DNA from: Deferribacteres bacterium
GTDB taxonomy: Bacteria > Zhuqueibacterota > Zhuqueibacteria > Zhuqueibacterales > Geothermadaptataceae
Assembly (NCBI GenBank): GCA_020633655.1
Contig: JACKDF010000010.1
Location: 114,071 to 178,070 of the forward strand
Length of the DNA: 64,000 nt
Direction: 5' to 3'
The position numbers and the translations under genes are program-made. Each line of letters opens with the position of its first letter. Position 1 is the stretch's first letter. The notes beneath the pieces are model-generated. The model was not told the DNA's origin and did no database searches. It was given only the letters and a program-made list of their open reading frames with translations. Below are positions 52,819 to 61,304 of the stretch, piece by piece.

Positions 52819-53731
52819 TCAAATAAAATAATCAGCAGGGAAATGAATTTCCTCCAATGCCTTAAGCAACTTATCAACGTCCTCTGCTGACAGAGCAACC
52901 TGTGGTGGACGCAGGTGTAACCAGTTCTCATTTTTTTCCAATCCCGACATGACCTGCTTTAGTACCGAGATCACCGGGTACCCCTCAATAATCGATCGCA
53001 GCGCATTGAGTTTATCTTGTAGCCTCTGTCTTTCGTCAGGATCGACAGTAGCGTACAATTTAGCAGCGGTAAAACACGACAAATTTGCGCTTGCGGAAAT
53101 GCACCCGGCGCCACCTATTTCCATAATTTGTGAGAGGAAAGTTTCACTGCCCGCAAAAATTTGGAAATCGGGAAAGCGTTCTTTCAGCATCTGCATGTGC
53201 TGCCAATCGCCCCCTGAATCTTTAATGCCTACAATTTGTTGCGGGAAATGCTCTATGAACCGTGCAATTAAATCTGCGCTGAATGGAAGTCCGGTCATTT
53301 TCGGGAAATGATACAAATAAATGCGCAATGCATCATCTTCCACTTCCTGAATAACGCGATCGAAAAAATCAAAAATGCCGTCATCGGAGACATTTTTATA
53401 ATAAAAGGGCGGCAACACCAGAACGTTCTGCACGCCAAGATCGAGGGCATGCTTCGTCAAAGTAACGGTATCCGGAACAGCACAGCAACCAGTCCCAACC
53501 AGTACCTTCGCAGGAATACCGCTGGCAACTATAATTTCAAAGCCACCATATTCGCTCCTTCCGGCTGAAGGAATTGGCTTCTCCGTTGTTCCCACGAGAA
53601 GGATAATATCACGCCATTTTTTCAGCAACCACTTGCAGTGCCGGATTAAATGGGTGGATTGATGCTGTGATCTGCTTTAAGCGGGTTAAACTGGCAACAT
53701 AAACACCGGTTGCTAACATATTCGTTTTCAT
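52819..53731 (-). pseudogene. DapA-family aldolase, frameshifted N-terminus
   Basis: The intact part (from about 53530 down) reads as a DapA/N-acetylneuraminate lyase family enzyme: GTGCCAVPDTVTLTKHALDL, PPFYYKNVSDDGIFDFFD, IYLYHFPKMTGLPFS and the Schiff-base Lys in VGIKDSGGDW. Its first 70 residues exist but are spread over three frames: ATGVYVASLT, HCKWLLK, NGV, IILLVGTT, GEANSF and EIIVASGIPAK. At least five single- or two-base indels are needed to restore them, several in runs such as GGG or TTTT. Either a decayed gene or sequencing error. Substrate may not be aspartate semialdehyde, since a complete dapA lies at 57.9 kb. Confidence 0.7.
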
Positions 53732-54067
53732 TTTTTTCCCAGCTTTCTCAGGTAATGTTGTAAAATCGAGTCCTTTTTGACCCAGAAAATGCAAACCAAT
53801 ATCCGAACTAATTCCGTCCTCCGCGATATTATAAACATAGCCACGCATGGTTTTTCCGAAAAATCCGCTCGCGTGCGAAAGGTTTCTCGAGCGCTTCGAA
53901 TATTTTTCAGCACCGACACGTACCATGAGTTCAGAACGAATGATGCCACAACAATAGTTTCCTCTGATCCATAAAGCTAAAACCGCCAAACATTTTTTCT
54001 CTGTCATACCCGGATGGTTCAGCACACTTTCCTGAATACGCTGCGCTAATCCTTCATCATATGCCAT
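53728..54067 (-). pseudogene. TfoX N-terminal-domain protein, frameshifted
   Basis: From ATG 54067 the sequence begins MAYDEGLAQRIQESVLNHPG MTEKK (TfoX-N opening), then leaves frame: the expected MFGGFSFM is found one frame over, after which GNYCCGIIRSELMVRVGAEK and GYVYNIAEDGISSDIG return. A further jump is needed around 53860-53900. The total length (about 113 codons) is normal for the family, and its end overlaps the aldolase start as ATGA. The shifts fall in or near A runs. TfoX-N proteins are small, of uncertain role, and not necessarily linked to competence. Confidence 0.65.
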
Positions 54068-54102
54068 CGTGTTTTCCTTTTGCCATCCCAATTCGAATTC
54101 AT

Positions 54103-56889
54103 TTACCAGGGTGGCTGCTGTGTTCCCATGCCCGGCCCGAGCAAAATACTGTTGATAAACATGCGCGCAGTTCCATAAAAATAGGGAACGGAAATTAGGT
54201 TCACCAGCGAAGAGAATAATCTGTCCCGCCTGGAAGATTCGCGCGTTGCATAAGCTGTGTTTTGCCAGCGTTCGCGTGCTTCCGGCCAGAGCAGACCGGC
54301 ACCGTAACTCACTGGCGCTTGCAAGGCGTGTTGCTGTTTGCACCGGCGGTTTGCTCATGAAGGCATCAATGGTAAATGATAGCGGGAACCTGCTGCTAAG
54401 ACCAAAATTCAACCAGTGCTCTTCCTCGCTAAAACATTTAAATGGCTCCCCACGTGGCATGAAAAGCCGTTGTCGCATCCAACGCTTTCAAAGCATCTAT
54501 TTCTGTTTTCCTCTTTTGTCTTTGCCGGAGTCGAATCCCTTGATTTCTTACCCGCCCATATCGCAAGGCTATCGAGTTGAATATTATTGCGATAGTGCTC
54601 TGTTGCAGTGCTTGCATAGCGTCGGGTAACTTTTTCCAATATTTGACGCCGCAATTTCACCCGCACTCAATCCGGTAGTCGTATCTGCCAGTGTAGCGGC
54701 GCTGTTTCCAATTGCAACCAGGGTACCGCCTTCCCGCAATCTACAGGTCTTGAGATTTTGTTGTACTTTTTGTCAAAAATTTTCAAAGGAACCTGCAGAA
54801 GAGGGAAGAATCAGTACATTGTAAGGCCGTAAATCAAAAGCGGGAAAAACTATCCGAATTGAGCAGGGAGATGATTCCAGCTCGTAATCAAGGAGAAAAA
54901 TGCAGGGTTCCGACATTATAACCGGCTCACAGCAGGACCGGCCAGCATGGCAATGCGTGGTTTTTGCAGCAATTCAAACATTTCGCCACCCAGGTCCGGT
55001 TTTCTTCACTCAAAGCGGTGGTGCTTACGCTGGCGATCGTGACACCGGCATTTTCTGCACATTCCCAGTAAGACGGTTGCCTTCAGTCCTGGATTTTCAG
55101 TACAATTATCAGTAATGTACCACGCTCGTATTGTCGTCCTTCAATTTTAAATGGTTTTATGCGCAGCGAACGCGCTAATCCTTTTGAAAATAACAGCGCA
55201 TCGACGGAATTGTCATCGGCATAAGGCAGAAGATAACCAAAACCAGCCTCCGGATTGGAGTGAGCATGCTCCGGTATTTTTTCGATCCTTCCACCTTTGT
55301 CATTTTTACTGAAGGCGTTCTCTATACTGCGTAAGCATCGACATCGTAGGCTGGCGGCATGGACCAGGCACTAACCCTGCACATTTCCTGGCTGCCAATG
55401 TCCTTTTTCCAATGATTCGCGTTCTTTTTCGCAGAACTTCCGTTGCCATGCGGGATCGTTTAAAATGGCATTGATTACCGGGCGCAACGATCTGGCACTG
55501 GAACGATATAAGTTCCTTTTTAAAGGTCTTATCGCTTGTCGAAAATGCAGTAAAAGATCTGATACCATTCAATGAAAGGACGCATCCGTTTTGAAAACTT
55601 CAATTTTCTGAAGCAGCAATTTCTCCACAAGCCGGTTAACACGGGTCGGATTTTATGGGACAGCGACGTAAGCGCTGACGCCATCTTTGTTTTTTCGTCG
55701 ATGCCTTTTTTTCCGCAGCTCATAAAAATCCTGCAACAATGCTCGCCGGTTATCTGCAGCCGTGGTCAGGTTATAAATACAGCTCGTAAAATGGTGATTC
55801 GTTGGCATCCCGAAAGTGGAAAGCCTGCCAGTTGTTTGTTTGACTGCGGAACCATCTGTGATAGCTTCTCTGTTCATACAGAATACCAACGGCTCCTAAA
55901 GTCCCGGATACGAATTGCCGTAGCCCGGATACCAACTCGTACCATTCAATTCAGTAATAACAACGCTGCCGTGTTTATCAAATGCTGCAGCCTGATCCTT
56001 TGCAGGAACACCTCCCACCAGTGATGGATCCTCGTATCAACATTGGGATTGATCGGCTCACGGCGGATTAAATAAAATGTGTTGTTCGGATCTCCCATTT
56101 TGGCGGGCATCAACCAGCGTTTTTTCGTGGGATTCCAGTCGACGACGAGCTGCATACGCGAACGGCTTTCGGTTGCGGAAAGAATAAACCAATCCCGGTT
56201 TAAATCAAAAAATAGTGGTTGGTGCGGCCCCCAGGGCCAGACACCGGTATGCTGCATACTTGCGGATCGTGGCTGGCAACTTCGCTGCCCCATTGCTGCA
56301 TCTGTGCCAGCGCCTCACGGCCGTCGGGGTTTTCCATTGGATAGATGCCAATAACGAGTTCCATTGCGCAGCTTTTTGTCTGCTCATCGGTACCGGCTGC
56401 GAGCCTGTATGCTACGGCAAGTGCGGCATCGGTTCCGGAAAGTTCGTCGCCATGAATACTGTAGAAAAGCCATCAGCTGGAAAGTGCTTTTGATTATCGC
56501 CCGGCTCAGGTTGCATTTGTTTGCCTTGATCGCCCAAACGGGATAAATCCTGGTTTTACATCATTCAGTCGAGTCACATTCTCCTGCGAACCGATCAGCA
56601 GGTAATAAAGTTTACGTCCTCGTGGTCTCTTCCTGTTGGCATCCATGTGAACGAGCGGCGATTTGTTGGCTAATTCTGGAGATAATGAATAGCTTCGTGA
56701 TAGCGGGTTGGTTGATCTAAGCTCGAATCCGAGTGACCTGCTTTGGTGTCGGCACGGATTCATCCACCGTTGGCTGTAAATGGGTTTTGAAAAGCAGAAA
56801 GGCGCTGGAAAAACGGGAGTGTAGATAAAAGTACAATAATGAATCCGGTTTTATACCAGAAGGCATAGGCTTTGAAAGAATCTTTACAT
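54103..56889 (-). pseudogene. M14 zinc carboxypeptidase, multiply frameshifted
   Basis: A composite reading over about 2.8 kb starts at ATG 56889 (GGGAGGAG upstream, signal-peptide-like LLSTLPFFQ) and ends near 54103 with FINSILLGPGMGTQQP. Recognisable blocks in several frames: RGRKLYYLLIGSQENV, the zinc motif SIHGDELSGTDAALAVAYR (HxxE), GIYPMENPDGREAL, FDLNRDWFILSATESRSR, EPINPNVDTRIHHWWEVF, VVITELNGTSWYPGYG, and a C-terminal amidotransferase-like region GGTLVAIGNSAATLADTTTG. Intact homologues are secreted M14 peptidases of about 850-900 residues. More than ten indels are required, so no functional product can be read from this sequence as given. Confidence 0.68.
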
Positions 56890-57013
56890 TCTCCTCCCTT
56901 GCAATGAAACGCATTTGATCGAGATTTCTTCCCGTGAATAGGTTTATGTTTTAGTGCGGTGATTGGACTTAAAGCTTAAAAATAGGACAGATAACCATTG
57001 CAAGCAAGGAGAA

Positions 57014-57865
57014 TTAACGAAGGCTTTCCTCAAGGGCGGTAGCGCTATCAGTGTTGGCATCCCGATATTTTATGAGGAGTGGGGTTTGTACGGATAAATT
57101 ATTTTCGGTGGCAAATTGGCCGCGCATCGGTCGACTGCCAGGTACAACGACAGCGTTTTCCGGAATTGTGAGCGGATCATTTTTTTCAGCGCGCAAAATG
57201 CATTCATTCACGCAATCGTAAACAGGTGTTGATCTGGTAAGCACGACACCGGCTCCGATCACGGCGTTCTGCTTGACGATCGTACCTTCAAAAACACCAA
57301 CCATTCCCCCCACAATCACATTGTCTTCGATAATTACAGGCATTGCTCCAACAGGTTCGAGGACACCCCCAATTTGTGCCGCCGCACTGAGATGCACATT
57401 TTTGCCGATCTGCGCACAGGAACCGACTAGGGCGTGCGAATCGATCATCGTTCCCGCATCAACATAAGCACCAATATTCACATAAGCCGGCGGCATAATG
57501 ACGACGCCTTTCGCCACGTAACTGCCTCGACGAATACTGGTTCCACCCGGGACAATCCGCACCTCATCGCTCATTTCAAAAGTTTGCGTCGGGATCGTAT
57601 CTTTGTCAAAAAATGCAAATTGTGGATTACGGGTATAATTTTTTAAACGGCCCAACCGAAATGCTAAAAGGATGCCTTTTTTGACCCATTCATTGGTCAA
57701 CCATCCCTCAGCAGTCGGCTGTGCAGAACGGACCTCACCGTTTTCCAGCCTTGCAAAGAACGCTTCAATGACGGCTATCAACTCTTTTTCAGTGAATGTA
57801 TTTTTCACGTCAAATTGAGATTCTATTGCAATTTTGATTTGTTCAATTGTCATGATTTTAGCCAA
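57014..57865 (-). CDS. dapD: 2,3,4,5-tetrahydropyridine-2,6-dicarboxylate N-succinyltransferase
   Basis: 283 residues, near the usual 275. Left-handed beta-helix hexapeptides dominate residues about 115-215 (VNIGAYVDAGTMIDSHALVG, GKNVHLSAAAQIGGVLEPVG, IIEDNVIVGGMVGVFEGTIV). The N-terminal domain starts MTIEQIKIAIESQFDVKNTF. It adds succinyl to tetrahydrodipicolinate, so lysine and diaminopimelate are made by the succinylase branch. The start overlaps the dapA stop by eight bases, indicating coupling. It is the last gene of a leftward dapE-dapB-dapA-dapD group. Confidence 0.93.
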   Translation of the reverse strand: MAKIMTIEQIKIAIESQFDVKNTFTEKELIAVIEAFFARLENGEVRSAQPTAEGWLTNEWVKKGILLAFRLGRLKNYTRNPQFAFFDKDTIPTQTFEMSDEVRIVPGGTSIRRGSYVAKGVVIMPPAYVNIGAYVDAGTMIDSHALVGSCAQIGKNVHLSAAAQIGGVLEPVGAMPVIIEDNVIVGGMVGVFEGTIVKQNAVIGAGVVLTRSTPVYDCVNECILRAEKNDPLTIPENAVVVPGSRPMRGQFATENNLSVQTPLLIKYRDANTDSATALEESLR

Positions 57866-58769
57866 TAATTACATTTTCCTGTTGCAGAAGTCCAAGTGCT
57901 TCCAATTCATTTTGTAATCTGTTACGAGTTGTGGTTTCCATGGGTACCAATGGCAGGCGAAACACTTCCTCAACCCGGCCCATCAATGCCAGCGCCGTTT
58001 TCGCAGGAATTGGATTCGATTCGATAAAATTGAGTTGCATGAGATTTAGAAAACGGTTCTGCAAGTCCCGTGCAGTGGTGAAATCACCTTCCAAAGCAGC
58101 ATGTACCAGGCTTGTAAATTGTGCAGGGACTTCGTTGGACAAAACAGAAATGACGCCATCCGCACCAGCACCGATCATCGGCAACGCCAGGGCATCATCA
58201 CCAGAAAGCACAGAAAAATTTTCCGGACGATCGCGGATAATCTGCATAACCTGCTCGAGATTACCGGAAGCTTCTTTCACAGCAACAATATGGGGAATCC
58301 TTGCTAATTCGAGCGTGGTTTCCGCTTTCATGTTCGATCCGGTACGGCCGGGAACATTGTAGAGAATAATCGGCAAAGAGACTGCATTCGCGATAGCTTC
58401 AAAGTGAGCGATGAAGCCGGCCTGTGTTGGTTTGTTGTAATAAGGTGCGACCGATAAAATCCCATCTGCTCCAAGAGATTCTGCCACGATTGTACGCTCG
58501 ATAGCATCGGAGGTGTTGTTGGTGCCGGCACCGCAAATGACAGGCACACGTCCGTTTGCCTGCTCGATTACCGTACGCATAACGCGTTCTGTTTCGTTTG
58601 TATCGAGGGTTACACTTTCACCTGTAGTACCACACACCACGAGGCCATCTATCCCGCTGGTAATTTGCCATTCGACGAGATCACGCATAGTCGTTTCATC
58701 AAATTGGCCATGCCTGTCAAATGGCGTCACGATGGCTGTATAACAGCCGCGATAAGTTCGTTGTGTCAT
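57858..58769 (-). CDS. dapA: 4-hydroxy-tetrahydrodipicolinate synthase
   Basis: 303 residues. Family motifs are intact: YRGCYTAIVTPF at the start, VVCGTTGESVTLDTNE near residue 42 (Thr pair binding pyruvate), LYNVPGRTGSNM near 135 with the catalytic Tyr, and the Schiff-base Lys in HIVAVKEASGNLEQ near 163. It condenses pyruvate and aspartate semialdehyde, the first committed step of the DAP pathway. Lys/Tyr/Thr set and length match DapA rather than sialate lyase. GAAAGGAAAAGAAT precedes the ATG. Encoded between dapB and dapD. Confidence 0.94.
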   Translation of the reverse strand: MTQRTYRGCYTAIVTPFDRHGQFDETTMRDLVEWQITSGIDGLVVCGTTGESVTLDTNETERVMRTVIEQANGRVPVICGAGTNNTSDAIERTIVAESLGADGILSVAPYYNKPTQAGFIAHFEAIANAVSLPIILYNVPGRTGSNMKAETTLELARIPHIVAVKEASGNLEQVMQIIRDRPENFSVLSGDDALALPMIGAGADGVISVLSNEVPAQFTSLVHAALEGDFTTARDLQNRFLNLMQLNFIESNPIPAKTALALMGRVEEVFRLPLVPMETTTRNRLQNELEALGLLQQENVIIG

Positions 58770-58838
58770 ATTCTTTTCCTTTCGTTTTAATCAGATATAT
58801 CAGGGGATGTCCCGTGATATATCAATGCTGAAATTTTG

Positions 58839-59576
58839 CTAGTGAATGCTGGGGAGAATATCTGCGAGCATATCATCCAGAGTAAAAAAGCCGGTTCTGC
58901 CGCTAAGCCACTCCACTGCACGAATCGAACCTGCTGCAAATGCACTACGACCATGTGCAATGTGAGCGAGTTCAATGCTGTCCTCCGGACTAGTGATAAA
59001 AATGCGATGTGTGCCGGGAATGGCGCCAGTACGCTGACTGGTAATCTGCAGCACCTCGCTGGAAATTTTACCATTTGTATTGCCAAAATCGATTTTTGTT
59101 TTCCCGGAGATATTTTTCAACATCGTCTCGCCAAGCAGAAGAGCGGTACCGCTGGGACTATCCGCTTTTCCGGTATGATGAATTTCATGAATTCCGAAAT
59201 CATAACCACCGATCGAATCAAAAAGCCGTGCAGCCTGTAGTGCCATGATTCGAAACAACGCCACGCCAATGGAAAAATTAGCAGCATGGAGGAAACTGCC
59301 GTTGTATTGTTGCACCAATTTTCGAATGGTCGCGCGCTGATTTTCCCAGCCAGTCGTCCCGGTCACAAAAGGGACCTTGTGCTGTAAGGCCATCTCCGCG
59401 TTCCCGGCAACAGCCGATGCAGTCGTAAAATCGATAATCGCATCGGCCCGGGCAGCCAGTTCCAGCGTGAGTGGCCGTTGTTCATTGCAACGGAAGACGA
59501 TGCTGTGATCTGTGTGCCGCATGGCATCATCCAGCGCTGTGCCCATGCGGCCAGTTCCAAGAATACCAATTTGCAT
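58839..59576 (-). CDS. dapB: 4-hydroxy-tetrahydrodipicolinate reductase
   Basis: 245 residues. NAD(P) motif IGILGTGRMGTALD at the N-terminus, FVTGTTGWENQ near residue 73, and the signature EIHHTGKADSPSGTALLLGE near 140 with the catalytic His pair and Lys. It reduces the DapA product to tetrahydrodipicolinate. AAGGAAGGTG lies before the ATG. It is separated from dapA by 69 bp and from dapE by a 230 bp gap that contains the palindromic repeat at 59623-59754. Confidence 0.94.
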   Translation of the reverse strand: MQIGILGTGRMGTALDDAMRHTDHSIVFRCNEQRPLTLELAARADAIIDFTTASAVAGNAEMALQHKVPFVTGTTGWENQRATIRKLVQQYNGSFLHAANFSIGVALFRIMALQAARLFDSIGGYDFGIHEIHHTGKADSPSGTALLLGETMLKNISGKTKIDFGNTNGKISSEVLQITSQRTGAIPGTHRIFITSPEDSIELAHIAHGRSAFAAGSIRAVEWLSGRTGFFTLDDMLADILPSIH

Positions 59577-59622
59577 TTTACACCTTCCTTTTTAGCCTGC
59601 TTAAATCATAAATACCAGGATT

Positions 59623-59754
59623 GTGGGCTGTATCAAAACTCATTATTTTGACTCAAACATCTATTTTTCCAGAGCGAAAGTGTCCTCGATGAGGGTAATG
59701 CACGCTCCACTTTGCGGGGCGCCTTCCTTCTGTTTATGCTTTGACACAGCTCCA
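59623..59754. repeat. Family A palindromic repeat, copy 2 (132 bp)
   Basis: Starts TGTGGGCTGTATCAAAAC and ends, on the other strand, TGGAGCTGTGTCAAAGCA. Same length as the copy at 1574 and shares the interior AGAGCGAAAGTGTCCTCG-like and GCGCCTTCCTTCTGTTT-like blocks. It sits between the dapE and dapB genes of one transcription unit. Confidence 0.72.
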
Positions 59755-59808
59755 TCGCTAATTCTACGCAATGCAGAATGAAACCAGCTGTGTATAGAAA
59801 AAATCCCT

Positions 59809-60804
59809 TTATTCCTCGAGCAATCTCCGTATCAAATCCTGATAAATTTGTACCGCATCCTGCAGTTCTGCAATGGAGATAAACTCATCTTTCGTATGGG
59901 CATTTAAAATAGAACCCGGTCCCAGCATCATCGTTTTTGCTACCTTCGCAAAGCGTGAGGCATCTGAGGCATATTTAACAATTTTTGCCGGCATATTTTC
60001 CGGCACAAACAAGCGAACAGGTTCAGCCAGGTTGTAAATTTCATAAGAGACACCGGAAAGCTTGGCGTTATCCAAGCGTTGAACGACGTCTTCGGTTGAT
60101 GTCACAACACGGACAAAGCAACGGGCTTTGGCCGAGGGTGCGAGAACATTTGCTGCTAATCCACCTTCGATAGTACCGGCATTAAATGTCGCAACACCAA
60201 AGAAATCATCCATTCCCCAATCCAGCTTTTGCAGCCTGTACAATTGTTCAACGAGTTTGTGGATGGCAGAATCGCCTTGTTCCGGATAACCGGAGTGTGC
60301 GGCTGTTCCACTGGCATGCAAATCAAAAATGAAAATACCTTTGTGACCGCTTACACAAACGTTATCCGTTGGTTCACCATTAATGACATAATCCGCTGTG
60401 AGGCCATTTTCCACCGCCGTCTTTGCGCCGATACTATCCGTTTCTTCGCCAACAACGAAAAGTAAACCGACCTGATTTCTTGCTTCGTCCGGTAAATCTT
60501 TCACAGCATACAGCATGGCAGCAATCTGGCCTTTGGCATCATTGGCACCACGGCCAAATATTTTGCCAGCGTTTTCGGAGGCTGGAATAAAAGGTGGGAC
60601 CGTATCCATATGCGATGAAAGCAGGATTTTCGGTTTGCCGTTGACGGAAGCATGCAAATTAAAACGATGGGTGGATATCTCTTCAAGGCGTGTTTGAAAA
60701 CCGAGGCCGGTTAAATCTTTCACAAGTTCCGTACAAAGTTGGTTTTCTTCACCGGTAAGCGACGGGATGTTGATGAGTTTTTTGAGATATTCTGCAATTG
60801 TCAT
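59809..60804 (-). CDS. dapE: M20 family deacylase, probable DapE
   Basis: 331 residues, shorter than typical DapE (about 375). M20 zinc site: ILLSSHMDTVPPFIP near residue 60 (His and Asp of HMDT), GRGANDAKGQIAAML near 86 (bridging Asp), VVGEETDSIG near 117 (catalytic and ligand Glu) and the C-terminal His in LNAHTKDEF near 300. Sequence alone would also allow ArgE or LysK; the position immediately upstream of dapB-dapA-dapD makes N-succinyl-diaminopimelate desuccinylase the best choice. An imperfect inverted repeat (60811-60857) lies just before the start codon on the mRNA. Confidence 0.82.
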   Translation of the reverse strand: MTIAEYLKKLINIPSLTGEENQLCTELVKDLTGLGFQTRLEEISTHRFNLHASVNGKPKILLSSHMDTVPPFIPASENAGKIFGRGANDAKGQIAAMLYAVKDLPDEARNQVGLLFVVGEETDSIGAKTAVENGLTADYVINGEPTDNVCVSGHKGIFIFDLHASGTAAHSGYPEQGDSAIHKLVEQLYRLQKLDWGMDDFFGVATFNAGTIEGGLAANVLAPSAKARCFVRVVTSTEDVVQRLDNAKLSGVSYEIYNLAEPVRLFVPENMPAKIVKYASDASRFAKVAKTMMLGPGSILNAHTKDEFISIAELQDAVQIYQDLIRRLLEE

Positions 60805-61304
60805 AATAAAAATGGGTCGATTTAAACAGATGAAGCGTCCATTTAAACCAACCCATTGATTTATAGAATTGCCTAATAATAATCGGGTTACCTCAATAGC
60901 GCTCCATCCTTATTCAGGATGACAGTCCGTGAGATATTTTCCCACGGCCCAACGCATCGCCTCCGGCAGGCAACCGTTTCGGCTGTAAACCCTTTCCCTG
61001 TTCTTCAAATGCAAAGCCCGGTCTTTTCCGAACAGTTACTGATTTTTACAGCGCCTCTATTTGGCTGCTTAATATATTTAAAATTGAAAAAGATGCAAGA
61101 ATAAAATTTTTAAGCGCAAACACTTTGAATCTTAAATTATTAATGAATTTAAGGTTACTCCAGAAACAAAGTGGTTTTTACTTTTGCATTCGAAATGTGA
61201 AATTCTTACATTTATCTCCAAAAATAATATGCATTCTATGAACGAAGCCAATCCACAGAATCGTTAAATTGGTCATTTCAAATAAAAACATTCCCGGGGA
61301 AAAC
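60805..61304. other. Divergent intergenic region dapE-recQ
   Basis: About 500 bp with promoters for both directions expected. An inverted repeat pairs AATGGGTCGATTTAAAC (60811-60827) with its near-complement at 60841-60857 (two mismatches), directly in the dapE leader. A small GCCTCCGGCAGGC hairpin lies near 60960. I searched for L-box (lysine riboswitch) core motifs and see none. No gene is convincing. Confidence 0.5.

Noticed and set aside
60805..61268. Lysine riboswitch upstream of dapE
   Set aside because: None of the conserved L-box core blocks are present on either strand.
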